A DNA stretch of 54,519 nt from Verrucomicrobiota bacterium. Lineage in GTDB: Bacteria; Verrucomicrobiota; Verrucomicrobiia; Limisphaerales; UBA9464. The notes below the pieces were generated by a model. That model was not told where the DNA came from, did not search any database, and saw only the letters and a program-made list of their open reading frames with translations. Below, piece after piece: positions 45,601 through 53,506 of the stretch. Position 1 is the first letter of the stretch; every line of letters starts with the position of its first letter. The DNA lies in contig CANIZL010000039.1 of NCBI GenBank assembly GCA_947471985.1, positions 1 to 54,519 on the forward strand, in the 5' to 3' direction. A program made the position numbers and the translations under genes.

Positions 45601-46046
45601 ACATCCTGGCGCCGTTTCGCCCTGCGTTGACGGGCGGGGATGCCGTCCCGGGGCGCCGGTTGTTCGCGGAACGGGCGGACCTGGGTTGCCAGCGCTGTCA
45701 CAAACTTCGCGGTGAAGGCGGCGACGTCGGGCCGGATCTCACGGGCATCGGTCGTAGCAAGGGGCGGGAGTATGTTCTGCGGGCGTTGGTGGCGCCGGAC
45801 GCGGAAATTGCCGCCGGATTCGAATCTTTGTTGGTCACGCTCAAGTCGGGTGAGACTCACGCCGGAGTGGTCAAATCGGATACCGCCCAGGCACTGGTGC
45901 TGGATTCACCGGGAGAGGGTCGTTTGACTCTGTCGCCGGCCGAGATTGTGTCCCGCGAGCGCTCGCCGTCGCCCATGCCCGCGGGGCTCGTGGACATGCT
46001 CTCCCGTCGGGAACTTCGCGATCTCCTGGAAGCGCTCGCGGAGTGA
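42675..46046 (+). CDS. PVC-type dehydrogenase/cytochrome c protein 2
   Basis: 1123 residues from the ATG at 42675, followed by a signal peptide; the earlier in-frame start at 42555 is less likely. Same layout as the protein at 9.8-13.3 kb: beta-propeller dehydrogenase (LRVAPGFQVSVWAEEPLVQN; YGFRNPQELAFDADGQLWTA), HEAT-like middle, and a C-terminal cytochrome c with CQRCH, VGPDLTGIG and a late SPMPAGL. It differs by two EF-hand-like calcium loops near residue 145 (DFNGDGVIDARDLE, DADGDGRADHAE). It converges on the PHP gene with only 6 bp between stop codons. Substrate unknown; a periplasmic sugar dehydrogenase role is inferred. Confidence 0.9.
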   Translation: MHHRFLALSWFSARLVGILALVGGRADPVVVVDPAVPPAVEVTQALARLRVAPGFQVSVWAEEPLVQNLTSISFDDQGRAYCVETGRRRTSVFDIRGFHDWLDDDYALRTVEQRAEFLRGMLNTNAQFLAAATKGGRGNFKDFNGDGVIDARDLEVESERIRRVWDADGDGRADHAETFADGFTNVVSGVAAGVLARGTNVWFTSIPDLWQYSTATTEFTPDRPAGSLAEKASSTGPAPGRRLLTGFGVHIAFGGHDLHGLILGPDGRLYFSIADRGSHVTSREGRTFDYPDTGAVFRCDPDGANFAVYAYGFRNPQELAFDADGQLWTADNNGDGGDKARLLPVIAGADHGWQIGWQWLPKMGPWNSERLWHLAGTNSAAYLIPAVAHVGHGPAGFAYYPGTGLGSRFEGSFFLADFPGGIRTFSVQPRGAGWEIEHPGAWLEDNSAANFTGKLLWDLSPVDVTFPPFGGVMVADWVQGWDKTGKGRLWHVTDPALKGSPVIAETRRLLGEGMRGRSIEALGQLLGHADLRVRQEAHFALAERAPIARLGELIRSGPDPRARLHALWALDIAVRQGRVGAREQEKVIGLLGDSAGSVRREAARLLGEWRLPAARTPLVAALADSDLRVRAAAWGALGGLGIPAPGSAFERVEWRDSFLFQAVVGHLQKVHGEAELAAFARHTNVHARLAAVIALRRRASSSLVGFLDDSDPQVVLETVRAIHDLPLINVLERLPSLPEKRSLASCVWREGVPFSREEWQQWITLRAINAALLLGRIEHARQLARWGAQAGLATELRADALTALALWSKPLRRDRIVGVSRPKSDHDPAPARSALAEVWAPLLENADAAVVVAALNAAQQLALPQLTSTLAALGQHADSRVRAEVARLLRARQPVTIEDVKLRLAQGSVRDQQAAFAELTDLPEAVALPVLQPWMDRLLQQKVPGHLESDILDAAAQFPALKASLARWNSSLATNDILAPFRPALTGGDAVPGRRLFAERADLGCQRCHKLRGEGGDVGPDLTGIGRSKGREYVLRALVAPDAEIAAGFESLLVTLKSGETHAGVVKSDTAQALVLDSPGEGRLTLSPAEIVSRERSPSPMPAGLVDMLSRRELRDLLEALAE

Positions 46047-46052
46047 GACGCG

Positions 46053-47396
46053 TCAGCGGACGTAAATCGGATTGGAATAGATCCAGGGACGGATATCGCC
46101 GGCGAGAATGAGCGTGGCTTCACAGCGATAGACGCCGGGTTCTTTAACCGCGAACCGCAACTCGCGTCCGTCCACCGCCGCCACTTCCACCCCGTGACGC
46201 AGCAGGCGCAGGTGGCAGGCGACGGGTGTTTGCACCCGCAGTTCCGTGGTTGGCGTGAGTTTCACTTCGTCGCCCAGGATGGCCGATCCGGCTTCGAAAC
46301 GGAATCCGGTCGGGTCGCAGAGCCAGTCATGACTGACGTACGCGTGCCCCGCGACCAGCGCCGCCCGCAAGGCCGGCTCGGTCAATTCGGGTGCCAGGAG
46401 ATGGGTGCTGAGATTGCGCAGCGCCCGGTAATAGGGATCGAAATCGACCCGGGCCACGACCTCGCCCGGTTGATGCCCCCGCACCAGTTCGCGGATCCCC
46501 GGTCGCAGCGCGGCGGTCACCACCCGCAAGCCCTCGTCCTTGTCCACATTGGTGCCGATCCGCACGGAGGCTTCGTCGACCATCTTGGCGATGAAGATCT
46601 GATTGTGATGGCAATCGTTGGCACCCACTCCGGTGAGGCGCCGGCCGGCTTGGGTTTCGGTGTCCCATTTGTCGAGATAGACCTGGGGTTGCCGCACCTG
46701 GGCGGCGAGGAGTTCGTCCGGATAGAGGCGCACCAAATCCTGAAGCTCCGCGAGTTCCTTGGGATCGGTCAGTCGCATGGCCAGGGCGATCAATCCGACC
46801 ATGTCGCGTTTGGCATCGTAGTGACGATTGTAGATCTCCAAGCCCTGCAGGCCGGCCATGGAATGGTCCGGACGTTCCTCGATGTGCGACAAAAAAGCGA
46901 GTCCACCGTTGGCAGTGACGGCCGGGATCAGTTCCGGGACGGGCGCTTCCATCCGGCTGGCGACGGAGCTCATGGGGTGGAGGAGAAACCCCCGGGCCTC
47001 CGAACCGGGCACAAAAAGCACCCCGTCATGCAGGCCGCGCCAGGAGTTCATGAAATCCCGCGGCGGCCGGTGATGGTCGCTCAGGAAAACGGCGTGGACG
47101 CCCGCGCGTTGGGCATCGGCCAGTAGTTCGGGGGCCGTGCCGCCCGTGTGCGCGGAATCGTCGGCGTGCGCATGAAAGATCGCCCGAAAATCGTGGTGCC
47201 CGGTCAACGGCGGCAGGTTGGTTCGCGTTTGGGCCAGGGTGGCTACGGCCTCATGCGTGCGGGCGAGTTGATCGCGCTGCAAGCGTTCCGCCGCGGTGAA
47301 TTCGCGTGCGGCCGGTGCTTCCGCGGCACCCAACGTGCCACTCAAACACAGCATGAGCCACGCACGGCGGACAATGGAAATCAGCGGGATGGACAC
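46053..47396 (-). CDS. Exported PHP-domain protein
   Basis: 447 residues, GTG start at 47396. A short signal peptide (about 1-25) leads to a PHP metal-dependent phosphoesterase-type domain: FHAHADDSAHTGG (two His and Asp of the metal site), FLSDHHRPP, GSEARGF, GGLAFLSHIEERP and GVGANDCHHNQIF (late His). The last 130 residues are a beta-rich domain with LRVQTPVACHLRLLRHGVEV, probably a non-catalytic module. Exported PHP proteins of this shape occur in PVC bacteria; substrate unknown. It converges on the dehydrogenase gene. Confidence 0.82.
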   Translation of the reverse strand: MSIPLISIVRRAWLMLCLSGTLGAAEAPAAREFTAAERLQRDQLARTHEAVATLAQTRTNLPPLTGHHDFRAIFHAHADDSAHTGGTAPELLADAQRAGVHAVFLSDHHRPPRDFMNSWRGLHDGVLFVPGSEARGFLLHPMSSVASRMEAPVPELIPAVTANGGLAFLSHIEERPDHSMAGLQGLEIYNRHYDAKRDMVGLIALAMRLTDPKELAELQDLVRLYPDELLAAQVRQPQVYLDKWDTETQAGRRLTGVGANDCHHNQIFIAKMVDEASVRIGTNVDKDEGLRVVTAALRPGIRELVRGHQPGEVVARVDFDPYYRALRNLSTHLLAPELTEPALRAALVAGHAYVSHDWLCDPTGFRFEAGSAILGDEVKLTPTTELRVQTPVACHLRLLRHGVEVAAVDGRELRFAVKEPGVYRCEATLILAGDIRPWIYSNPIYVR

Positions 47397-47455
47397 CTTG
47401 ATAGGCTAACCGCCGCGGCCGTTGAGGGTCAAAAATGACCGCGGCGCGAAGGAGA

Positions 47456-48826
47456 CTACTCAGCCTCGCCCACCGCGGGTTCGACGGGCGGGAGTCGGCG
47501 GAGGGTCAGGCGGGAAACTCGCAGATGATCCAGTTCATCGACGACCAATTCGTAACCGTGGATCGACAGAGTATCGCCGCGTCGCGGAAAGCCACCCTTT
47601 TCCCGGGTGACCCAGCCGCTCACCGTGGTCGTGCCTTCATCGGCCTCGAGAGGAACCCCGGTCAATTCGGCCAATTCGAACAACGGCAGCGTGCCTTCGA
47701 GTTCCCAAAAACCGTCGGATTTCGCAATCATCCGCGGCTTTTCGTGATCGAACTCGTCTTGGATCTGCCCCACCAGCTCTTCGAGCACGTTTTCCAGCGT
47801 GATGCACCCTTGGGTGCCGCCGTATTCGTCGACCACCAGCGCGAAATGCGAGCGGCGATCAAGGAAAAGCGAAAGCACTTTTTCCAGCCGGGCGGTGGGG
47901 GGAACAAAGATCAGTGGGCGGGCAAAGCCCCGGAGGTCCGCTCCGGTTCCGCTCTTGTCGCGTTGGGCCAGCAGATCCTTGAAGTGGATCACGCCCCAAG
48001 TGCGATCGAGATCCCCTTCATGGGCCAGCGGAAAACGACTGTACCGGGTTTGTTCGGCGAGGCGGACACAGTCGACAATCGACGCCGCCGTGCTGAGCGC
48101 GATCAGTTCGCGCCGGGGACGCATGACATCGCGGACCAGGCGACGCCGCAGATCGAGGGAGTTGAGGACGATATCGCGCCCGAGGTTGGTGGCGCCCTGG
48201 CCGCTGCCCGGTGCGGTGTTGCCGGGGTGGGCGCGCAGGAAGAGGAGCCGCAATTCCGCCTCGCCGTGCGGGCCTTCCTCCTCGCCTTCCACCGGCAGGC
48301 CCAGTCGGACCAACAACCACGCGGCGCTGGCCTCGATCAGCCAGATGGCCGGACGTGCCAGTCGCAGAAACAACGTCATGGGCATCGCCACACTCAGCGC
48401 CAGCGGGACGGTTCGCTGCAAGGCGATCGCCTTCGGAAGCATTTCGCCGCCGATGATCAGGCCAAAGGAGACCACCGCGAAGGCCGCCAGACCGATGGCG
48501 TCGTCCAGCCAGTGAAGGTGCTCGAGGTGGGCGTATTTCAGGATCGCCGTGGCGGCGTGTTGGGCCGGTTCCTCGATGAAGCGACCGATGATCAGCGCCA
48601 CGACGGTGATGCCAAATTGGGTCGCGGCGATCACGCCATTCAGATTTTGCTTGAGGGCGAGGGCCCGGCGGGCGGCCCGCGAACCGGCCTTGGCCAGCGG
48701 TTCCAATTGGGCTTCGCGCACCTTGACCATCGCCAGCTCGGTGGCCACGAAGAAGGCGTTCAAGGCCACCAGCACCAGGGCCATGCCCACGGTGCCCAGC
48801 ACGATCATCAATCCGTGGGAGGTCAT
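47456..48826 (-). CDS. CNNM/CorC-family transporter 3
   Basis: 456 residues, the longest of three tandem paralogues. CNNM membrane domain (about 1-200: VALNAFFVATELAMVKVREA; GGEMLPKAIALQR), a paired CBS module (DVMRPRRELIALSTAASIVD and VHFKDL-type turns) with DEYGGTQGCITLENVLEEL, and a C-terminal CorC_HlyC domain ending in LRRLPPVEPAVGEAE. Such proteins transport or regulate Mg/Co or Na. Its ATG overlaps the stop of the previous paralogue (ATGA). Last gene of the operon. Confidence 0.88.
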   Translation of the reverse strand: MTSHGLMIVLGTVGMALVLVALNAFFVATELAMVKVREAQLEPLAKAGSRAARRALALKQNLNGVIAATQFGITVVALIIGRFIEEPAQHAATAILKYAHLEHLHWLDDAIGLAAFAVVSFGLIIGGEMLPKAIALQRTVPLALSVAMPMTLFLRLARPAIWLIEASAAWLLVRLGLPVEGEEEGPHGEAELRLLFLRAHPGNTAPGSGQGATNLGRDIVLNSLDLRRRLVRDVMRPRRELIALSTAASIVDCVRLAEQTRYSRFPLAHEGDLDRTWGVIHFKDLLAQRDKSGTGADLRGFARPLIFVPPTARLEKVLSLFLDRRSHFALVVDEYGGTQGCITLENVLEELVGQIQDEFDHEKPRMIAKSDGFWELEGTLPLFELAELTGVPLEADEGTTTVSGWVTREKGGFPRRGDTLSIHGYELVVDELDHLRVSRLTLRRLPPVEPAVGEAE

Positions 48827-49806
48827 CCCACGACCTCCCCAAACAAGGTTTGCAGGAGCTTGTCGACGGTCACAAAACCGCGTTCGCGTCCGTCGGGCCC
48901 CAGCACCATGCCCATCTGGGATCCCCCGCGCTGGAGTCGCCGGAGGGCTTCATCAAGGCGGAGGGAATCCTTCAGAAAGACCGCTGGGACGAGGAAGGCC
49001 CCGCAAGTAGCCGGCACCTCGGGGGGTTCGTATAAGACCCGGTGAAGGGTCAACACACCCTGGACCCGTGGTTGCTTCGGATCGGTGCTCCAGATCGGCA
49101 GGCGATCCCACTGATGTTCCCGGGCGGCCGTGAGAAAGGCGGCGAGGGGCGAGTCGGTCGTCAGTCGGGGAATTTCCGTTAGCGGCGTGGCGACCCGTGC
49201 CAGGGTCACATTTTGTGCGTCCAGCACGCGATTGATCAAGGCGCGTTCACCCGGGATCAAGGCGCCCCCGCTCTCGTGCAGTAAAGCCCGGAGTTCGTCG
49301 CGATTGCCGAACAGCCGACCCGTCTGGGTCTTGCCCCGGGTGAAGCGCAGGAGCAGGGCGGCGAATTGCTCGACCAATCGAACAAGGGGTGTCAGGACCA
49401 GATGCACCAGCCGGAACAGCCAGAGGAAGCTCAGGCAGAGCCGATTGGGGAAGCGGCGGAAAAGCGTCTTGGGCAGGAGATCCGTCACAATAAACAAAAT
49501 GGATCCAGCCGCGAACAGGCTGCTCCAGAAGAGGGTCGGTTGATGACTCCAACGTTCCTGCAGTACGGCGACGATCAGGCAAATTGCGGCGAAACTGGCG
49601 AGGGTATTGCCCACCAGAATCGTCCAGAGAAAGTTCTCCGGCCGGTCCATGTATTCGAGCAGCAAACGGGCACCGGGTCGGCCGGCCCGGAGCCATTGGC
49701 GGATCCGGAGGCGCGACAGCGATTGCACGCCGGCTTCCATGCCATTGAGGAAAAAGGAGACGCCCAGCCAGGTCACCAGCAGCGTTGCCAGCCATCCGTC
49801 GTTCAC
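48823..49806 (-). CDS. CNNM-family protein 2, no CorC domain
   Basis: 327 residues from the GTG at 49806, which overlaps the stop of the previous gene (GTGA). CNNM domain (about 1-170: WLGVSFFLNGMEAGVQSLSR; GNTLASFAAICLIVAV; DLLPKTLFRRFPNRL), then a CBS pair (ATPLTEIPRLTTDSPLAAFL; GMVLGPDGRERGFVTVDKLL). It ends right after the second CBS and lacks the CorC_HlyC domain that the other two have. The overlap at each end shows tight translational coupling. It may form a complex with the neighbouring CNNM proteins. Confidence 0.85.
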   Translation of the reverse strand: MNDGWLATLLVTWLGVSFFLNGMEAGVQSLSRLRIRQWLRAGRPGARLLLEYMDRPENFLWTILVGNTLASFAAICLIVAVLQERWSHQPTLFWSSLFAAGSILFIVTDLLPKTLFRRFPNRLCLSFLWLFRLVHLVLTPLVRLVEQFAALLLRFTRGKTQTGRLFGNRDELRALLHESGGALIPGERALINRVLDAQNVTLARVATPLTEIPRLTTDSPLAAFLTAAREHQWDRLPIWSTDPKQPRVQGVLTLHRVLYEPPEVPATCGAFLVPAVFLKDSLRLDEALRRLQRGGSQMGMVLGPDGRERGFVTVDKLLQTLFGEVVG

Positions 49807-51050
49807 GCGGCACCTCCGGTGGTTTCCCGTTCCACGAGTACCTCCCGCACCCGGCGTTCCTGCGCGGCGGTAACTGTGAACCGCAGTCCGCGGAAACTCA
49901 CGATCGTCCCTTCGTCGGGGACCACCTCGCACAGCTTGATCACCAGCCCGCTCAGGGTATCGACCTCTTCCATTTCACCCAACGTGTCGAAATGGCGGCG
50001 CAGATCGTCCAGGCGCATGTCGCCGCCCGCCCGCCAGACGCCGGGGCGCACCTCGGTCAGGGGAAAGGTCGCCTCGGTCGTGGCCCGCCGGAATTCACCC
50101 ACCACCGACGCCAGAATGTCCCGCACCGTCACCATGCCCGCCACGCCGCCAAATTCGTCCAGCACGATGGCCAGACCGCGGTGCTGCCGCTGCAGGGACT
50201 CGAACAGCTTCAGCAGATTGATGCTCTCCGGCACGAAGGACGGGAACTCGACGGCTTCGAAGAGATCGCAACCGGGATTCAGGAGGAGTGTGCGGGTATT
50301 GAGCAAACCGACGATGTTATCGGGTGTTTCGTCGTACAACGGCAATCGATGGCGCCGGGTGCGCCGGGCTTCGGCGGCCATTTCCTCCGGGGGCATCGTG
50401 TCCGGCAGCATCACCAACTGCGAGCGCGGCCGCATGACGTCGCGCGCGGTTTTTTCGTCGAGGCTGAGGATGGCCAGGAGCGTTTCCTTTTCGCTGGTAT
50501 CCAGCGTGCCCTGCTGATGAGCCAGCTCGATCAAATCGGCGTATTCATCATCCGACATCGGGGCGACGGGACGGACCGAACGAGGGATGATGATGTATAA
50601 GACCCAATCAACGATGCTCTGGCCGAGTTTCCGAAACGGTGCCGTCAGTCCCACCAGAATCTCCAACACTCCCGCGACCCGCAGCGCCCAGATTTCCGGT
50701 TGTCGGACGCCCAACGCTTTGGGGGCCACCTCGCACAGCAGGAGCACGGTGGCCAGGATCATCAACCCGGCGCTCAACCACCGCCAGCCACCCTCCAGCG
50801 CGGTCAGTACGCCGAGCGTAATGAGCATCCCGTTGGCGAAAGCATTGCCGAGAACCAGGGTGCCGAGGGCATCCTGCGAACGTTCCAGCAGACGGACGAC
50901 GCCGGGTCCGCGGATCGGATCGCTGATCACCAGCCGGCGGGCGCGCCAGAGTCCCAGGGAAAAGAGTGCTGCTTCCGCGAGAGCGCAGAAAAAACTTCCC
51001 ACTGCGAACACCAGCAGCAGCGGCAGGGCCCAGGTGAGCGGGATTTGCAC
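49803..51050 (-). CDS. CNNM/CorC-family transporter 1
   Basis: 415 residues. CNNM membrane domain with FAVGSFFCALAEAALFSLGL, LGTLVLGNAFANGMLITLGV and CEVAPKALGVRQPEIWALRV, a CBS pair (ARDVMRPRSQLVMLPDTMPP; IVLDEFGGVAGMVTVRDILA), and a CorC_HlyC domain (VWRAGGDMRLDDLRRHFDTL). First of three tandem overlapping paralogues. Family members move Mg, Co or Na or regulate such transport. It follows the four-helix membrane protein gene by 52 nt. Confidence 0.88.
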   Translation of the reverse strand: MQIPLTWALPLLLVFAVGSFFCALAEAALFSLGLWRARRLVISDPIRGPGVVRLLERSQDALGTLVLGNAFANGMLITLGVLTALEGGWRWLSAGLMILATVLLLCEVAPKALGVRQPEIWALRVAGVLEILVGLTAPFRKLGQSIVDWVLYIIIPRSVRPVAPMSDDEYADLIELAHQQGTLDTSEKETLLAILSLDEKTARDVMRPRSQLVMLPDTMPPEEMAAEARRTRRHRLPLYDETPDNIVGLLNTRTLLLNPGCDLFEAVEFPSFVPESINLLKLFESLQRQHRGLAIVLDEFGGVAGMVTVRDILASVVGEFRRATTEATFPLTEVRPGVWRAGGDMRLDDLRRHFDTLGEMEEVDTLSGLVIKLCEVVPDEGTIVSFRGLRFTVTAAQERRVREVLVERETTGGAA

Positions 51051-51102
51051 GACAACTTCAGCTTTTCAATCGGCTCTCCCGGGACGGGCAACCGACCGGG
51101 CG

Positions 51103-51561
51103 CTACTCTGACTCTCCGTCCTTGAGTTCGTTGGCACTGACCCAGCGGATGGTTTGAAAGATGAACCAGCCGACAAAGGTGAGCACAGCGATCGCCATGC
51201 CGAGTCCAATAATCACCTCGCTCCGTCGAACGGGGTCGACGAAACGGATCGGATACACGAAGCAACAGAAGGCCAGGACACCGAGAAAGACCGAATACCG
51301 GATCAGTGCCCGGCGGGCGGGATGGGCGGTGTCCTTTTCCGCCTCCGCCCGCCAGAGGAGTCGCCAGAACCAAAGGCCCAAGGCAAACCCCACCGCTCCG
51401 AGCACCAAAGACCAGGCACTCCAGCCGATGACAAACCGCCCGCGGGTGCCCCGTGACATACACGCCAGCGAGCCCAGCATGCCGGCGAAACCCATGGCGG
51501 TGGCGATCGAGATGATGCGGGCAAAGCCTCCGCCGAGGACGCTGGTGGGTGTCGCTTTCAT
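51103..51561 (-). CDS. Small four-helix membrane protein
   Basis: 152 residues from the ATG at 51561. Four hydrophobic segments (ISIATAMGFAGMLGSLACM; VIGWSAWSLVLGAVGFALGL; YSVFLGVLAFCCFVY; VIIGLGMAIAVLTFVGWFIF) with short loops and a charged tail. Not recognised as a known family. It starts 11 nt after the purM stop, so it is in the purM/CNNM operon. A role beside the ion-transporter-like CNNM proteins is possible but unproven. Confidence 0.7.
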   Translation of the reverse strand: MKATPTSVLGGGFARIISIATAMGFAGMLGSLACMSRGTRGRFVIGWSAWSLVLGAVGFALGLWFWRLLWRAEAEKDTAHPARRALIRYSVFLGVLAFCCFVYPIRFVDPVRRSEVIIGLGMAIAVLTFVGWFIFQTIRWVSANELKDGESE

Positions 51562-51572
51562 GAGTCGGGTGT

Positions 51573-52631
51573 CTATTCCACGCGGCATTCGCCGGTGCCC
51601 TTGACGACCTCGCCAATGGTCCAGGCCCGGAATTTCGCCTTTTGGATGCTGCGCAGGACGGCATCCGCCTGGTCGGGCGCGACCACGGCGGTCATGCCGA
51701 TGCCCATGTTGAAAACCTGGTACAATTCCGCCTCATCCACCCCGCCCTTGGCGGCGAGCAAGCGGAAGACCGGAAGCATTTCCCAGGAGCCCTTGCGAAC
51801 CACGACGTCGCAGTTGGCCGGCAGCGTCCGGGGGATGTTATCCACAAAACCGCCGCCCGTGATGTGGGCGAAGGCGCGGATGACATCCGGTTTGCCCACC
51901 CGGTTGAATTTCTTCAGCAGCGACTGGACCAGCGGGCCGTAGGAAACATGCACCCGCATCAATTCGTCACCGAGGCTGTGACCCAGTTCGGCAATGCGCT
52001 GGCTCGGTTTGAATTTCAACTTCTCGAAGAAAATCTTTCGCGCGAGCGAGTAGCCGTTGGTGTGCAGGCCGTTGGATTCGATGCCCAGCACAACGTCGCC
52101 GCGCTTCACGGATTTCTGGCCGTTGAGCATCCGGGACTTTTCCACCACGCCGACAATGGTGCCGGAAAGGTCGTATTCCCCGGCCTGATAGAATCCGGGC
52201 ATCTGGGCCGTTTCGCCCCCGATCAGCGTGCACTTGTTGGCGGCGCACCCCCGGGCGAATCCGCGGATGATTTCCGTGAAGACATGCGGCTCCAATTTTC
52301 CGGTGCCCAGGTAATCGAGGAAGAACAATGGTTCCGCACCCAGGACGGCGATGTCATTGACGCAATGATTTACGAGGTCCTCGCCGATCGTGTCATGCCG
52401 ATCCAGGGCGAACGCGATTTTGAGCTTGGTACCCACGCCATCCACGGAGGAGACCAGCACGGGCTGCCGGTATTTCTTCACGTCGAGCGCGAACAATCCA
52501 CCAAATCCACCCACGCTGCCCAGGACTTCCCGGCGGTGGGTGGACTTCAACAGGTCGGGCAGGGTGGCTTTGACGGTATTACCCAGTTCGATATCCACAC
52601 CCGCAGCAGCATAGGCCTTCGGTTTACTCAT
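51573..52631 (-). CDS. purM: Phosphoribosylformylglycinamidine cyclo-ligase
   Basis: 352 residues from the ATG at 52631, whose ATGA overlaps the tcdA stop. It catalyses ATP-dependent closure of FGAM to AIR in purine synthesis. PurM features: YAAAGVDIELGNT at the start, VSSVDGVGTKLKIAFAL, DIAVLGAEPLFFLDYLGTGK, LIGGETAQMPGFYQAGEYDL and AHITGGGFVDNIPRTLP, which are all diagnostic. The alternative in-frame extension to 52910 has no signal. No other purine gene is in the window. Confidence 0.96.
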   Translation of the reverse strand: MSKPKAYAAAGVDIELGNTVKATLPDLLKSTHRREVLGSVGGFGGLFALDVKKYRQPVLVSSVDGVGTKLKIAFALDRHDTIGEDLVNHCVNDIAVLGAEPLFFLDYLGTGKLEPHVFTEIIRGFARGCAANKCTLIGGETAQMPGFYQAGEYDLSGTIVGVVEKSRMLNGQKSVKRGDVVLGIESNGLHTNGYSLARKIFFEKLKFKPSQRIAELGHSLGDELMRVHVSYGPLVQSLLKKFNRVGKPDVIRAFAHITGGGFVDNIPRTLPANCDVVVRKGSWEMLPVFRLLAAKGGVDEAELYQVFNMGIGMTAVVAPDQADAVLRSIQKAKFRAWTIGEVVKGTGECRVE

Positions 52632-53506
52632 TCCGCGGCAAGGATGGCGGAACCGGGCGAGGTGTCGAGTCGGCTTACCGGATTCGGGGAGGAGCCTCCC
52701 GGCAGGGCGGAAAGTGGGTCCCGGGTGATCCGGTCGATGGCCCGGGAGGCGGCGGCAAACCCGAAGGTACCGGTCACAAAGGCGGCGGAACCAAAGCCCC
52801 AGTCGCAGTTCAACCGGCCGGATTCCCCCGGCTCCCGTTCGCCCTGACCGACGGCGCAAACGGTGCCGTCCTTCTGGGGAAACACCGGGGATTCCATCGA
52901 CCAGACGCAATCCAGGTGAAATTTTTTCTCGCCCCGGGGGAAGCCATGCTCCTGGCGCAGCCGCTTCCGCACTTCCCGCGTGAGCCGGTCATGGGTGACT
53001 TCCGAAAGGTCGGAAATACGTACCTGGGTCGGATCCCGCCGCCCGCCGGCGCCGCCGCAGATGACCACCGGGATGCCCTGTCGATGCGCCTGCGCGATCA
53101 ACCGGACCTTGTTGGCCACGGCATCAATGGCGTCGATCACGACATTGGGCTGCGGTCCGCCGGGCGGAAGCAGCCGTTCGGCGGAGGTTTCCGTGTAGAA
53201 TTCCAGACGGGCGTCCACCACGAGTTCGGGCGCGATCGCCCGCAGGCGCTCGGCCATGACTTCCACCTTGGCCCGACCAATCTGGCCATCGAGTGCGGGC
53301 ACCTGCCGATTGACGTTACTGACGCAGACCTCATCCAGATCCACCAGCGTCAAGCGGCCCACACCGGTGCGGGCGAGGGCCTCGGCCGCCCACGAGCCGA
53401 CGCCACCCAGTCCCACAATCACCACATGGGCCGAGCGCAACCGGGCCAGCGCCGCGGCGCCATACAGGCGGCCGATGCCGCCAAAACGGAATTCGTAGTC
53501 ACTCAT
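52628..53506 (-). CDS. tcdA: tRNA threonylcarbamoyladenosine dehydratase
   Basis: 292 residues of the ThiF/HesA/MoeB (E1-like) family, TcdA (YgdL) subgroup, which makes cyclic t6A37 in tRNA using ATP. Nucleotide loop VVIVGLGGVGSWAAEAL, then TLVDLDEVCVSNVNRQ, later VVICGGAGGRRDPTQVRISD and HLDCVWSMESPVFPQ. The N-terminal RFGGIGRLYG start is typical of the family. Its start overlaps the cobW stop by 8 nt and its stop overlaps the purM start by 4 nt. Confidence 0.93.
   Translation of the reverse strand: MSDYEFRFGGIGRLYGAAALARLRSAHVVIVGLGGVGSWAAEALARTGVGRLTLVDLDEVCVSNVNRQVPALDGQIGRAKVEVMAERLRAIAPELVVDARLEFYTETSAERLLPPGGPQPNVVIDAIDAVANKVRLIAQAHRQGIPVVICGGAGGRRDPTQVRISDLSEVTHDRLTREVRKRLRQEHGFPRGEKKFHLDCVWSMESPVFPQKDGTVCAVGQGEREPGESGRLNCDWGFGSAAFVTGTFGFAAASRAIDRITRDPLSALPGGSSPNPVSRLDTSPGSAILAAE

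Noticed and set aside
47435-49045. Long plus-strand frame of 536 codons
   Set aside because: Shadow of the CNNM genes on the minus strand, rich in Arg, His and Gln with no domain signs.
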